Assembly: GCF_000227115.2 (NCBI RefSeq)
Contig: NC_016479.1
Location: forward strand, 1,424,686-1,488,685
DNA length: 64,000 bases
From: Naumovozyma dairenensis CBS 421
Taxonomy: Eukaryota; Ascomycota; Saccharomycetes; Saccharomycetales; Saccharomycetaceae
Direction: 5' to 3'
Of the stretch, positions 1 through 10,195 are shown piece by piece. The notes below the pieces were generated by a model. It saw nothing but the letters and a program-made list of their open reading frames with translations. It ran no database searches and was not told the origin of the DNA. Numbering within the stretch: position 1 is the stretch's first letter; every line of letters starts with the position of its first letter. The position numbers were made by a program, and so were the translations under genes.

Positions 1-336
1 TCTAACAATTTGGATATTCTTTCTCCTGAGCCTGACGGAAGTGCTGTTGATATTTCAACCGGATTATTGTACACAGCAGTCTGGTCTACTCGTAAAGTTC
101 AAGTCTATCAATTAAAAGATGGTAAACTAGTTCAAGAAATTCTTTTACCTAATAATACACCAAGAATATCATGTTGTTGTATTGTTGGTAATGATCTTTT
201 TGTAACCACTGGTAACATGGACACTTTGGAGGGTGAAAAAGTATCTAATGATACAGTAGGTGGTTGTATCTACAGAGTTCGTAATATTATTCCAAATGGT
301 GCGAAGTTTTCTTCTAAGGTTCAATTGAAGTACTGA
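1..336 (+). CDS. SMP-30/gluconolactonase-like beta-propeller protein, C-terminal part (YBR053C-like)
   Basis: The frame is open from base 1 to TGA at 334-336, giving the last 111 codons; the start lies outside the window. The segment has the closing-blade pattern of the SMP-30/gluconolactonase/LRE family: a strand ending in SCCCIVGNDLFVTTG followed by a glycine-rich turn and a final strand. Family members are six-bladed propellers that bind a divalent metal and hydrolyse lactones; the yeast protein's substrate is not established. In S. cerevisiae the similar gene YBR053C lies beside RFS1, REG2 and REB1, and REG- and REB1-type genes follow here, which supports the assignment. Nothing suggests a break in the visible part. 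Confidence 0.8.
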   Translation, partial: SNNLDILSPEPDGSAVDISTGLLYTAVWSTRKVQVYQLKDGKLVQEILLPNNTPRISCCCIVGNDLFVTTGNMDTLEGEKVSNDTVGGCIYRVRNIIPNGAKFSSKVQLKY

Positions 337-1147
337 ATCTCGAAAAAACAGCATTTCACTTGATTTTAATGATTGATGAGTAGGATTTGTAAATACTTTC
401 ACAGAAAAAAAGATTTTTTTTTTTTTAAAAGGAAGCTCCTCACATGTGACCACTTTTATTATGAAACAAATAATTATTAACGAAATAAAAAAATTTGCAC
501 TTACACAATTTTTTTTGAAAGGTTTATATATAAAAGCTATTTCATATATGTATTCTTTATGTTTTTATTAAGTGACAAGTTTTATAAATTCTTTGGCATA
601 TTAGGAATAAATCTTGGTAATATTGATGCATATGGCTGATTAAAACTGGCATTAATGCAATAATCCAATGAGCTCTATTAAGAACTTTCTTATTTTGAAG
701 TAATCTTAGGGCAAATTTAAGTACTGTTTCACAAGAAATATGGAGTTGTAGTTTTAACTTTTTTTTAGGTCTGTTAAGTATTTCATGCTTATCCTAATGG
801 TGATGCAGCGGAACAACGTGAAAAACACTGTCATAGCAGCACCTGGACAAAAGATGACCTGCTTCTAATGGCGGCCAAACAGGTTCAAACTATATACGAC
901 TGCACAGGTATGAAAACCCATAACAACTACAAAACACAATAATTAAAATACAAAACCGAAACAAGGAAAAATGTCTTGATATATAAATTGGGGTAAATAA
1001 ATTTTACTTTTTTCTTTTCTTCAACTTTCTTTTTCATTTCGGTAAATTTTTTACTTTCGTTTCCTTTATCAAAAGATTACTACTTTTTCATTCCAAGCAA
1101 AAGAAATAGAAACAGTAAAAAATCAATCAGTAAAGTATAGAACCGCA
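337..1147. other. Intergenic region before the small secreted ORF
   Basis: AT-rich spacer with a poly-A/T tract near 410-425. It holds one TGTTTCA (725-731, reverse of the pheromone element TGAAACA) and a TATA box. No conserved gene is seen; S. cerevisiae has RFS1 in about this position. Confidence 0.6.
980..987 (+). promoter_or_regulatory. TATA box of the small secreted ORF
   Basis: TATATAAA lies 161 bp upstream of the ATG at 1148, a normal yeast spacing, and is followed by a T-rich stretch and A-rich leader. Confidence 0.55.
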
Positions 1148-1459
1148 ATGATGAAACTAATAACACTTTTATCGATTTTAACATACTGCGTGGCCGCTAA
1201 CACTGGCATTGTTAACGGGCAGCTCAATTGGAAAGATGATTCAGCGGCGCTTAATGAGTTGGCAGAATACGAGAGGGAGTTGAAAACTATATTTGAGGAA
1301 GTTTGGGAAGAAAACAACAAACACCTGGAAGACAAAAAGGGTGTTATCCCAACATCTGGAGAGGTGTTGGGCAATCTTCAAAAAATGGATATAGGATTTG
1401 ATTTACCTCCCTCTGTAAAACAAGCCTATGTCAACACCACTGCTAGCATATTTTTATAA
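1148..1459 (+). CDS. Small putative secreted protein, unrecognised
   Basis: I do not recognise this 103-residue protein. It starts with two Met codons and a short hydrophobic stretch (residues 3-17, LITLLSILTYCVAA) typical of a signal peptide, with likely cleavage after CVAA or nearby. The mature part is acidic and probably helical, with one N-glycosylation sequon near the C-terminus (NTT). There is no transmembrane segment after the leader and no Cys beyond the leader. A TATA box 161 bp upstream and an A-rich ATG context favour expression. It occupies the slot between YBR053C and REG where S. cerevisiae has RFS1, to which it shows no likeness. It could be a lineage-specific secreted protein, a fragment of a decayed larger gene, or a chance ORF. 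Confidence 0.45.
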   Translation: MMKLITLLSILTYCVAANTGIVNGQLNWKDDSAALNELAEYERELKTIFEEVWEENNKHLEDKKGVIPTSGEVLGNLQKMDIGFDLPPSVKQAYVNTTASIFL

Positions 1460-2362
1460 ACATATAAGACAATATAGCATAAAAATAAGTAAGAATATAT
1501 TCCCATGAAAAACATCATCCCTTTCTGTAACCAACAGTATTTATACCATGACGTTATAGTCAATGGCCAGACCTTAGTTTTTCATGAGAGATCATGTCAC
1601 TTGTAGCCTATGGAAAGTATCCACAAATTCACGAACAGGTAACACAACATTTGATGACACAAAATAATATTACAAAAAAAGACTGCTTCAATTCGACGTT
1701 TCCGTGTCGTTACATAACAAGAGGTACGTAATCCCCACCTTTCCAGGAATATTCTACAGAACTTTCGGATTAATGGCTTTATGAGATTTATTGAAACTCG
1801 AAGGTTTTCGGGATAAGATTAACTTCCGCCGTAGTGATTGTACGTAGCCTTACATAACACCTCTAAAAATTTCTTACGAAAGCCCACCATCATTGTTAGC
1901 AACAATTGGCTATATACGTATCATGCAAGCTGATTTACCCTCAGTAAACAATATTAATTCACTGCCATTACTGCTCTTCTTCCATTGCTCTCAGAGGTTC
2001 TGGGGTTCCTTTGGGAACTTCCTCCTATAAAATGAACAATAATTTCAGTGAAGCGCTAATGCGTTTGTATATTGAGAGGGTAATATTGGATACGGACATA
2101 AGGAAACATTCACCGAATACCTTTCTTCAGTATTTGGAACGTTACCTCGCGCGCGTAGATTACTGTTAGTCTATGGTCTTTCCCCCGTATGCGAAGGTCC
2201 GGGGGAGCAAACCCGGGGTAGACATGTCCATTCACTTTGGCCCCGTCGGGGTTCACCGTAGCGAAGTCCTTCACTTGTTCTAGTTTTTTGGAGATATGGC
2301 CCAATCTTTATTGGACAGCTAAAAACGTATTTTCAAAAAATTAATATCTCCAGGATATCTAT

Positions 2363-2377
2363 GATGGATGATCCATC
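2363..2377. repeat. 15-bp palindrome GATGGAT-G-ATCCATC
   Basis: Two perfect 7-bp inverted arms flank one central base. This is a possible site for a dimeric regulator in the REG-gene upstream region. Function unknown. Confidence 0.5.
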
Positions 2378-2589
2378 CCACGACTGACCAGACCTACCTG
2401 TTGGCTATACCTATATTGGTTGCCGACCCGTATCTGCACCTATTTCAATGAAAACGGATAACATTGTGAAAAGGACTAATTATTACTACTACCCAGCCCA
2501 CAGTATGTTATAAGTGTTTAGGTAGTAATATCTCAAATCTCTCCCAATGGACATTCCTTGCCCAATCCTGTACTCAGCTATTTCTCTTC

Positions 2590-2596
2590 CGGGTAA
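2590..2596 (-). promoter_or_regulatory. Reb1-type site (CGGGTAA, reverse TTACCCG)
   Basis: An exact match to the core TTACCCG bound by Reb1, about 590 bp upstream of the REG1-like ATG. The REB1 gene itself lies downstream in this window. A 7-bp match can arise by chance. Confidence 0.4.
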
Positions 2597-2866
2597 AACA
2601 TTTCCATTGCCTTCCCCCGTATTAAATATTCTCTTTCCCCCCCTCCCCCACAGTTAGCGCCGTGTTCCATACACATCCTAAAGTACTCTCGACCGTTACT
2701 CCGGGCATGAGAGGGCATAGGAAAGTCCATAGTTGTATCTCCCCCCCTTCCTTCGATTAATTAACCTAAAGACTTGCGTGCATACGTATAGATCTATTAT
2801 ATAATAAAGGATAATATTACCTATAACAACAAACCCTGAAGACGATCGTGCATCATCTACTTAGGC

Positions 2867-2887
2867 CGGGATCGGGATCGGGATCGG
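2867..2887. repeat. Tandem CGGGAT x3 followed by CGG
   Basis: Three perfect 6-bp copies plus a fourth CGG give four CGG triplets at 6-bp spacing, about 300 bp before the REG1-like gene. CGG is the half-site of fungal Zn2Cys6 factors, so this may be a regulatory array; it may equally be a microsatellite. Confidence 0.5.
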
Positions 2888-3181
2888 AACGCATTAACAT
2901 TACTTGATGGATGATTGAGAAACTGCATACTACTCCACACCTTAATCTTTTTTGCTTAGCAGTATACTCTTCAGCTTCATGAAACAATTCTCTTTAGGAA
3001 ATTTATTTTTTAACTAATCTAATAATCAACAGCACTTTTACCTTAGTGGCGAAACTAGAAGCCATATTGATAACGATATAGTATACTATAGTCCAAGTAC
3101 ATGAACAATACATACCAAGATTCAAGTCAGAGATTGAAACTGTGAAACAAGGAAACAAAGTTGAAGAGAAAAAAAAATAAA

Positions 3182-6067
3182 ATGAGCGTTTCAACTCCAT
3201 TACAGCAATTATATTCTCAAGAAGATGAAGAGGACTTGGGTCCTTCGGTATCAATGGCCATTGAAGCCAAAGATGACACTCAATTTAATTTGAATTCATT
3301 TGCTTTGAAGAAGACAAAATCATTAAAACGGTTCAACTACAAGAAGCAGTTAAGAGAGCAATTTAAAAGAAGAACACATTGTAAAAACGATAATAATGAT
3401 GGCGGTAAGCATTCAAGTAAACCATTCCATTATCAATCGATTAAAAAATTCATGGTTAAAGACGATAATGATATCATCATTAAAGCAGAAAACAGTCCCA
3501 GGATTATTGTAGATTATCTCACTTATAATTGGCATAATGAATTGGAGATATTAGATTCCTGGAAATATATTATGTCGATTAAAAATTACAGGAGAAGATG
3601 TGAAAACACCAATGAAAAGACGACTATAGGTACATCCGTTAATAACAAAATTAATATTAGGAGATATTCAAATAATTTTTCCATCTCTAGTTGCCCCAGG
3701 AGGAGAAATTCTAGCGAGAATGTAACTACTGATGATAGTGACAGCGAAAGTGATAATAATAATAAAGTTAATGACTTACGATTGGAGAATATTTCTTGGA
3801 GATTATTTTCAAGATTGAAAAGTAATTATTCGGACTTTAAAGCTTCTGACATTTTCAAACCATTAGATCCAAAATTTTCGAAGTCTGAAATAGATATATC
3901 AATCTTTTACGGACCAATACTCAAAAACTTTGAGAAGGAGATGTCACAGCCAACCCAACAACCAACAAAGGTAGGGCCAAATTTAAAGGCAAATTATAAG
4001 CTTTCAGGTTCAAACATGACTACTACAGTGAAACCAATATTGAAGAGAAGATCTATCGGCGAAATAATCGAAGAGAATTCAAAATGGAAATTTAATGTAA
4101 GCAGAGATCATATAAATAATTTACAAGAAAGTTGTCCTTTAACCAGCGCTTCGAGTTCTTCAACTATTGAATCTTTGTTACCAGTCACTAACGATTTCAC
4201 AAAGTCAACTTCTTATGCAGTCTCAGAGGTAAATATGGATGATCCACTGTACACCAATTCAAAACTCATTGGAAGCTTTTGCTCCTCAGAGCATGTTGCA
4301 TCCTCATGTTCAATATCCTCTGACCATTCCTTGCCGTCGAAAAGATTGAATGAAGCTATGAACGAAAACTATGATGATAAAGAAGATATACCTGATATTA
4401 TTATAAGCCCAACTGAAATAATAATTTCTGATCTGTCGAACAATAAACAAAATTCAATGATTCCTGAAAAGAGAAATATAGAGGACTGTATTTCAAATCC
4501 AGGAAACAAACAAATATCTGGCTCTTACAAAAATGAGAAAAGTTCGCGACATATCCGTTTCAATAATTCTGTTCAGCAGTGTGTCGCCCTTCAATATTCT
4601 TCAACAAATTCATTAACTTCAATAAACTCCAAGAATTCAATATCAGAAACTAACAACCCTCCTTTAATTGGTGACGTTGATAATAAAAAATGTAATGTTC
4701 TTCACTCTGCTTCACAACACAATTTTAACTTTGATGATAATAAAATACTCTGTCCAATAGACCCTTCAACAAAGTTTAATGATGGTGAAGACTTGGTAAT
4801 AGAAAATTCTAAAAATGAAGAAATCTTTTATATTAAGAAAGAACAGTCACCAGTTGTCTTCAATGAAGACTATCATCCTCAAAAACAGGAAAATGGATCC
4901 TTATCCATATTTCCCCATTATGGGCATGACTACCATGATAGGGGAACCTTATTGCGGACTTTAACAAGGCCATTAATAAAATTGTTGCCTTCGACAGTTC
5001 TTTTGAAAAATATAGCTAGTTCCAGGTTTCTTTGTCCAAATAAAAAAAGAAGACACAGAAATGGGAAAGGTATTTATCCACTTGATCCACCTTCAAATTC
5101 TGATACTGAATCTGAATCTTCAAGCGATAATGAGGGATACGGTAATGCAATTTCACATAATGTTAATACATCAAGAGGTTATGAATATAGATATGACTAC
5201 AACACTGTTTATAAGGGCAATGATTCCAATTTCATAGCAATGAATTCGTGTGACATTATTGATTTGCCGAAGGATATTTCCATTAATAGCGTTGCTATAA
5301 CCGAGAAGTACGATTTAGATTTAGATGAAACTAACAACGAGAATTGTAAGCCTATTGAGGAGAAATTGAAGGGCTCTCCATCAAAAGAAACCATATTTAG
5401 TATAGCTCGCGGCAATGCCGCTGCCGACAATAATAATAATAATATTCCTAAAAATTTTACTCAAGACATTCCATCCTTACTTGGTGAAACACTACCACCA
5501 TTCATTGCGTTGAATCCCAAGAAAAGCTCTACCCCGATATCAAGTTCATCATTTTCTTCCAACTCTTGTTATTTAAACCGTAGAGCGAAACATCATCACA
5601 ATCACCACCAACAGCGGAGAAAATTAAGTACAGGTGCTGGCACGCCAATCATTGAGTCGTCCTCATCTTTCTCCTCGACTTTTATTTTTACCTCTGACGA
5701 TGAAGATGATGAGGAAATAAACGGCGAAAATTACGAGGAGCCTGAAAGCTTTGAACAACAAAATATATATTGCACAAGAACACCAAAATCTGACTCTGTT
5801 CTTGACAAAACATTGGATACTTATCGAATAAATTTAGGAAACGCTTTAGTTGGCTCAATATTGAATGTTAACGAAACGACAACTTTCAAATCAACGAATC
5901 ATAATATTAAAGCACATGACGGCAGAGGAAAGAAAGGTGACATCCCTAGTAATGAATCGTTTTCATTTAAAAGGAGGACGTCCTTGAATAATAACTCTTT
6001 TTCCTCTCTTTCATACGCTTCATCCTCATCTTCATCCTCATCAGTTGATACTATATCAAGACTCTAA
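3182..6067 (+). CDS. REG1: REG1/REG2-type regulatory subunit of PP1 phosphatase Glc7
   Basis: A 961-residue, Ser/Asn-rich protein. The start is the ATG in AAAATGAGCG; the seven extra codons upstream begin with TTG. The block RHIRFNNSVQQC (from residue 456) contains the RVxF-type docking motif (I458, F460) of Reg1 proteins, and a later block LTRPLIKLLPSTVLLKNI also looks Reg1-like. Reg1 targets Glc7 to dephosphorylate Snf1 and maintain glucose repression. Synteny places the gene at the REG2 (YBR050C) locus, but its length resembles Reg1 (about 1000 residues) rather than Reg2 (about 340), so it may serve both roles or be the REG1-like ohnolog kept here. The C-terminus is acidic and Ser-rich with a basic His/Arg stretch before it. 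Confidence 0.85.
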   Translation: MSVSTPLQQLYSQEDEEDLGPSVSMAIEAKDDTQFNLNSFALKKTKSLKRFNYKKQLREQFKRRTHCKNDNNDGGKHSSKPFHYQSIKKFMVKDDNDIIIKAENSPRIIVDYLTYNWHNELEILDSWKYIMSIKNYRRRCENTNEKTTIGTSVNNKINIRRYSNNFSISSCPRRRNSSENVTTDDSDSESDNNNKVNDLRLENISWRLFSRLKSNYSDFKASDIFKPLDPKFSKSEIDISIFYGPILKNFEKEMSQPTQQPTKVGPNLKANYKLSGSNMTTTVKPILKRRSIGEIIEENSKWKFNVSRDHINNLQESCPLTSASSSSTIESLLPVTNDFTKSTSYAVSEVNMDDPLYTNSKLIGSFCSSEHVASSCSISSDHSLPSKRLNEAMNENYDDKEDIPDIIISPTEIIISDLSNNKQNSMIPEKRNIEDCISNPGNKQISGSYKNEKSSRHIRFNNSVQQCVALQYSSTNSLTSINSKNSISETNNPPLIGDVDNKKCNVLHSASQHNFNFDDNKILCPIDPSTKFNDGEDLVIENSKNEEIFYIKKEQSPVVFNEDYHPQKQENGSLSIFPHYGHDYHDRGTLLRTLTRPLIKLLPSTVLLKNIASSRFLCPNKKRRHRNGKGIYPLDPPSNSDTESESSSDNEGYGNAISHNVNTSRGYEYRYDYNTVYKGNDSNFIAMNSCDIIDLPKDISINSVAITEKYDLDLDETNNENCKPIEEKLKGSPSKETIFSIARGNAAADNNNNNIPKNFTQDIPSLLGETLPPFIALNPKKSSTPISSSSFSSNSCYLNRRAKHHHNHHQQRRKLSTGAGTPIIESSSSFSSTFIFTSDDEDDEEINGENYEEPESFEQQNIYCTRTPKSDSVLDKTLDTYRINLGNALVGSILNVNETTTFKSTNHNIKAHDGRGKKGDIPSNESFSFKRRTSLNNNSFSSLSYASSSSSSSSVDTISRL

Positions 6068-6674
6068 CACCTGACATTTTGAGCGTTACTTCAACTGTCG
6101 TTCTACTAAAATGAGCGAACACTTTTGGAGGATTTACATTCTATAACATTCTTTATATTTTCAAGTAACCCTTATGATTTTGAGTTCCAGATATTTTATG
6201 ACGCGTACTCACGTACACACATTGAGTCGCGTGGGACGGTGACGCCCATTTATAATTTGATTTTAATTGTTCTTGCTCTTGTTCTTGTTCTTCCACCAGG
6301 TTTCGAACTGAGACAACGAAAAGCTCGGAAGGCGGCACGTGCAAATAAAAAAAATACGTAAATTCTGAAATCAACGATTTTCGAAAGGATCTCAGAGGCA
6401 AAAAGAAAATATCTTAAATCCCAATGTGGGTAACACCTTCCTCTAATACACAGACGCAGGTTTCCTTGCATGCTTAGAGAATAGAGAAAAAGAAGATAGA
6501 CAAAAACGCTCGATTCTGAATTAGGCTAAGAAGTGAAATAAATATCTTTGTACTCTTATTTCATCAGCTTTCTACCTAGCGTTACATACCTTCCTCGCTG
6601 TTTAGTTACCTTATCTCAGCGTATTGCCCCATCAAGTCCACTATTGGAAAATTAAGGTAAAGAAAAATAACGTC
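6068..6674. other. REB1 upstream region
   Basis: Promoter region of REB1. It contains a T/C-rich TTCTTG repeat (about 6268-6295) and a CACGTG E-box. No gene is seen; the short ORFs here are low-complexity. Confidence 0.6.
6336..6341. promoter_or_regulatory. CACGTG E-box (Cbf1/Pho4 type)
   Basis: Palindromic CACGTG in the REB1 promoter, about 335 bp upstream of the ATG. Core match only. Confidence 0.3.
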
Positions 6675-9098
6675 ATGATAAACAAAGAAAAAGAGAGGAT
6701 CTCTTCTTCACCAGCCCGATCACCCAATGAAAACCAGAATTCTGAATCTGTCGAAGAAGCAGTTTTGAAATATGTAGGTCTACAACAGCAATTGTTACAA
6801 TACGAGCAAGATAAACATCAACGAGAACCGGAAGATGAACAAGACCAAGAACAGACCAATACCAATGACAATACCCGTGCTACTACTCTAAGTACTACCA
6901 CTAATGCTGCTGCTGCTAGTGATGATGATGATGGTAAGTTGCATGCTAGCGAGAACCAAAATGACCGTATCGAGTCATTAGCTTCCTTGCCAGACCATGG
7001 GAATGAAAGCTGGCAAAACGATACGGATGTCACGATGGCTGCTGTAGCTAATGCGTTCGAAAAAAACAGGAAAAGATTCCATGCTTTACAAGATTCTGAT
7101 TACACAACAACCCACGACGAAAATACTACTACTAGTGTTCAGAAAAAGGCTACTACCACTAGGAAAAAAATCAAGCTTGAAAAACAAACAACTAAGAATC
7201 ATGAGATCCAACAACAAAATGACATGAATATCGTGGCTAATACCGCCACTAGTACTGTAATGGTTGATCCTGCATTGGCCACTTTGGATCATAATCATGA
7301 TGAAGAAAGAAGAAGAAACTATGAATTAGTCAATAAGGCAATATTAGACACTGACACAATCTCTCAAAACGCAGATTTTCAACAATACTTGAATACCGAA
7401 AAGATTTCTAAACAAGACGATGAGAACCATAGCAATAATCATCGTCGTCGTCGTCAAATAGATTTAGGTGTCAACTTTGAACTGCCAGATGTACTCGATT
7501 CTAAAGGCTCTAACCATGAGCAAACGTCATCTGCTGATAAAGATGATAAAAAAACGTTTCAAAATGAGGCAGAAGAAGAACCTGACCAAACTGATAAACG
7601 ATCCTCATCTGCGACACGTGCACATATGACTGATAGAATGGTTGAAGAACATAATATTGAACGATTGACTTCAACATTGCCCGATATACCAAGTCCTAGC
7701 CAATTTCAGCTGGAAATAGCGCTACAACAACAACAGCAACAACGACAACACCCACACCAGCAACATATTCATCGTCCATATCATTCCATTGAAGACGAAC
7801 AAACGCTCAAATTGTTAGATGAGGCAGTAAAAAAAGCATCATCATTAATTGACGTTACGACAAGAAGCTCTAAAACAAAGTCATTTAACAAACTCGAGGA
7901 TGTTGCATTAGAAACTTTCGTGGCAGCTTACGAACAAATTGAAGGCATAACCAGAAATCAAGTCTGTCAAAGAATTTGGAGTAATGATCGACCAAGAGAT
8001 AATTTTTGGAATAATATTTATAAAGTTTTACCATATAGATCAAACTCTTCCATTTATAAGCATATGAGAAGGAAATATCATATTTTTAACCAACGTGGGA
8101 AATGGACCGAAGAAGAAGAAAGACAACTGGCTGAACTTTGTAAAGACAAAGAGGGTCAGTGGTCTGAAATTGGGAAGATATTAAATAGAATGCCAGAAGA
8201 CTGTCGAGATAGATGGAGAAACTATGTTAAATGCGGGAGCAAGAGAGCTTCTAATAAATGGTCTGAAGAGGAAGAAAGTCTTTTAAAGAAAATCATAACT
8301 GATATGTTGTTAGAGGCAGAACTGAAAAGGACCCAAGAGTTAAATTCTAACGAAAATGAAAATGAAAATGAAAATGAACAGACTTCTCAACAACAACTCT
8401 CAGGCATAGATCATAAAGAGGCCGCTGATGAAAGGGAACAAGACGAACATGAAGCAAGAAATGACATTGTCGATAATGCACAAGTAGACACCGAATTACA
8501 ACAGCAAGACCAGGATGAACACCAACAAGAACCTAACTATCAAAATGGAGAAGAAGCTGGCATATATAACGTAGGGAACCAGGACAACAATGGTGCTACC
8601 GATATCTTGAAAAATAAAATGAATAATGATGAACTTTCAGCCTTAGATTTACTGGAAACACCAGCTGAAACTAATAGTGCTACATTACCTCAATCGAATA
8701 AAATAAAAGAAATTAAAAAGTTCCCAGGGTTGAATTTCAAAGATGTTATCAATTGGACAGTAATTAGTGAGAGAATGGGAGGAACAAGGTCACGTATCCA
8801 ATGTCGTTATAAATGGAATAAATTAGTTAGAAGAGATGCAATAAATAATCTCCAGCATATCACTAATGAAGAAAAGAGATGGCTATTCGGTAAGATATTG
8901 GATTTGGGTTTTACAGAAGAATCTCAAATAAATTGGGATGAACTATCAAATTTAAAGCCTGGGATCAAATGGAGTGGATTAGAATTGAAGCTATGTTATG
9001 AAAGATCGAAAAAATATGTAAGAGATGGCAAAACAAAAAATGTCGGCGATCTTTGTAAAGAATTAATTGTTTCACGTGAACTGAGCGATTCTATATGA
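6675..9098 (+). CDS. REB1: General regulatory factor Reb1, Myb-type DNA-binding protein
   Basis: 807 residues, close to the roughly 810 of S. cerevisiae Reb1. The ATG at 6675 was chosen because the 17 codons upstream begin with TTG. The N-terminal half is acidic with Gln, Asn and Thr tracts, including a polyQ segment near residues 350-360. The DNA-binding region begins near residue 400. A Myb repeat with GKWTEEEERQLAELC starts near residue 475, then a second with NKWSEEEESLLKK. A low-complexity insertion (about residues 555-675) follows, then a further repeat with GTRSRIQCRYKWNKLVRR near residue 705. This split Myb layout is characteristic of Reb1. The protein binds TTACCCG, organises nucleosome-free promoters and terminates Pol I and Pol II transcription. 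Confidence 0.95.
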   Translation: MINKEKERISSSPARSPNENQNSESVEEAVLKYVGLQQQLLQYEQDKHQREPEDEQDQEQTNTNDNTRATTLSTTTNAAAASDDDDGKLHASENQNDRIESLASLPDHGNESWQNDTDVTMAAVANAFEKNRKRFHALQDSDYTTTHDENTTTSVQKKATTTRKKIKLEKQTTKNHEIQQQNDMNIVANTATSTVMVDPALATLDHNHDEERRRNYELVNKAILDTDTISQNADFQQYLNTEKISKQDDENHSNNHRRRRQIDLGVNFELPDVLDSKGSNHEQTSSADKDDKKTFQNEAEEEPDQTDKRSSSATRAHMTDRMVEEHNIERLTSTLPDIPSPSQFQLEIALQQQQQQRQHPHQQHIHRPYHSIEDEQTLKLLDEAVKKASSLIDVTTRSSKTKSFNKLEDVALETFVAAYEQIEGITRNQVCQRIWSNDRPRDNFWNNIYKVLPYRSNSSIYKHMRRKYHIFNQRGKWTEEEERQLAELCKDKEGQWSEIGKILNRMPEDCRDRWRNYVKCGSKRASNKWSEEEESLLKKIITDMLLEAELKRTQELNSNENENENENEQTSQQQLSGIDHKEAADEREQDEHEARNDIVDNAQVDTELQQQDQDEHQQEPNYQNGEEAGIYNVGNQDNNGATDILKNKMNNDELSALDLLETPAETNSATLPQSNKIKEIKKFPGLNFKDVINWTVISERMGGTRSRIQCRYKWNKLVRRDAINNLQHITNEEKRWLFGKILDLGFTEESQINWDELSNLKPGIKWSGLELKLCYERSKKYVRDGKTKNVGDLCKELIVSRELSDSI

Positions 9099-10195
9099 AA
9101 AAAGATAAACTTCCGTACTAATTTCTATTTTTTTTCTTCTCTAGTTTTACCATTGTTTGATATCAAATCTATACCAAAGGACATATTCTTATTTGTCATA
9201 TGTTATGTTGACGCTTTTCAACGACTTTAACATAGACTAGTTGTATTTTAAATAAATATATTCTACCTAGATCATAAATAATGTAGTTTATATTAATTGT
9301 TATCTAGTTCATTATTTTCCAATTAGTTTTGTGAAGACGGAAAGCTTCACAACGACGCAGGCATTTGTTTCAAAAAGTTAGTAAAAAATCCAGCTTAAAG
9401 ATCCCTGTGATTTGCCTTTTAAAGAGATCTTTCATTTTCATGAACTCTACTTAAATACGTTCTCAAGCTCATAAATTGTGAAAGAAGATTTAGATGTAGT
9501 TTACGTCTTATTGATAGTTCAGGGTTATTTATTAGGACCTTCGGCTATAATATATAAGTCACTTATTTTATACAATAAGTAATGAAGATTAGTAACCTTC
9601 TCTGAAGCAGCTTCTGTGGTGAATTTAGGTTATGTTTCATGTGGGTGAGTGTTCTAAGATGTTGTACATGTTCAATAAGTTAGACACATAATACTAGTAC
9701 GGTCATTGTGGCGCCAATTTGTTAATATGGTTTCCTTTTCTAGATATACATGTGCGTGCTTCTACTACGATTGTAACACAATGCCATAGATTCAATAGAC
9801 TACAAAGCTAAACATATACCGGATTTATGTACCCTCTCATATGTAAGACTCCTCTACTTTTGTGTATGCGCCAGTACATGATGATGGATTGGTTACACCT
9901 TTACATTTCTATAATTTAATCTATCGAGAATTTCTGGGTTGATGTGAAAAATATTCTTAGTATGCCTCTGAAAAGTAAAGTCGTACTATCACCACTTTCT
10001 TTTGGGCGACAAGAACCGAATATGTCCTTTATTGGATTCCAAGAGGGTATATAAACAAATACGTGGTTCATACTTTTTTAATTTCTTTTTACCACTTCTT
10101 GTCACTTTTTTGTGTAAATTGTCAAAATTTCTAACTTTATTCCATTTTCAAGTAACAATATCAGGGAAAAAGCTATTCGATAGCTAACAAACATT
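9099..10195. other. Intergenic region between REB1 and the 10196 orphan
   Basis: 1.1 kb with no convincing gene. It holds two TGTTTCA heptamers (9366-9372 and 9633-9639; reverse of the pheromone element) and a TATA box. Confidence 0.55.
10048..10055 (+). promoter_or_regulatory. TATA box of the 10196 orphan gene
   Basis: TATATAAA lies 148 bp upstream of the ATG at 10196, followed by a pyrimidine-rich leader. Confidence 0.55.

Larger units (their letters stand above)
1460..3181. other. Long intergenic region upstream of the REG1-like gene
   Basis: 1.7 kb without a convincing gene. It contains a GC-rich island (about 2120-2290), C-rich tracts (about 2630-2650 and 2740), a 15-bp palindrome, a Reb1-type site and a CGG-rich tandem repeat. 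The non-ATG open frame over the GC-rich island was not accepted as a gene. Confidence 0.6.

Noticed and set aside
2110..2304. 64-codon minus-strand frame over the GC-rich island
   Set aside because: It begins with TTG, not ATG, and matches no family I know; kept only as a compositional finding.
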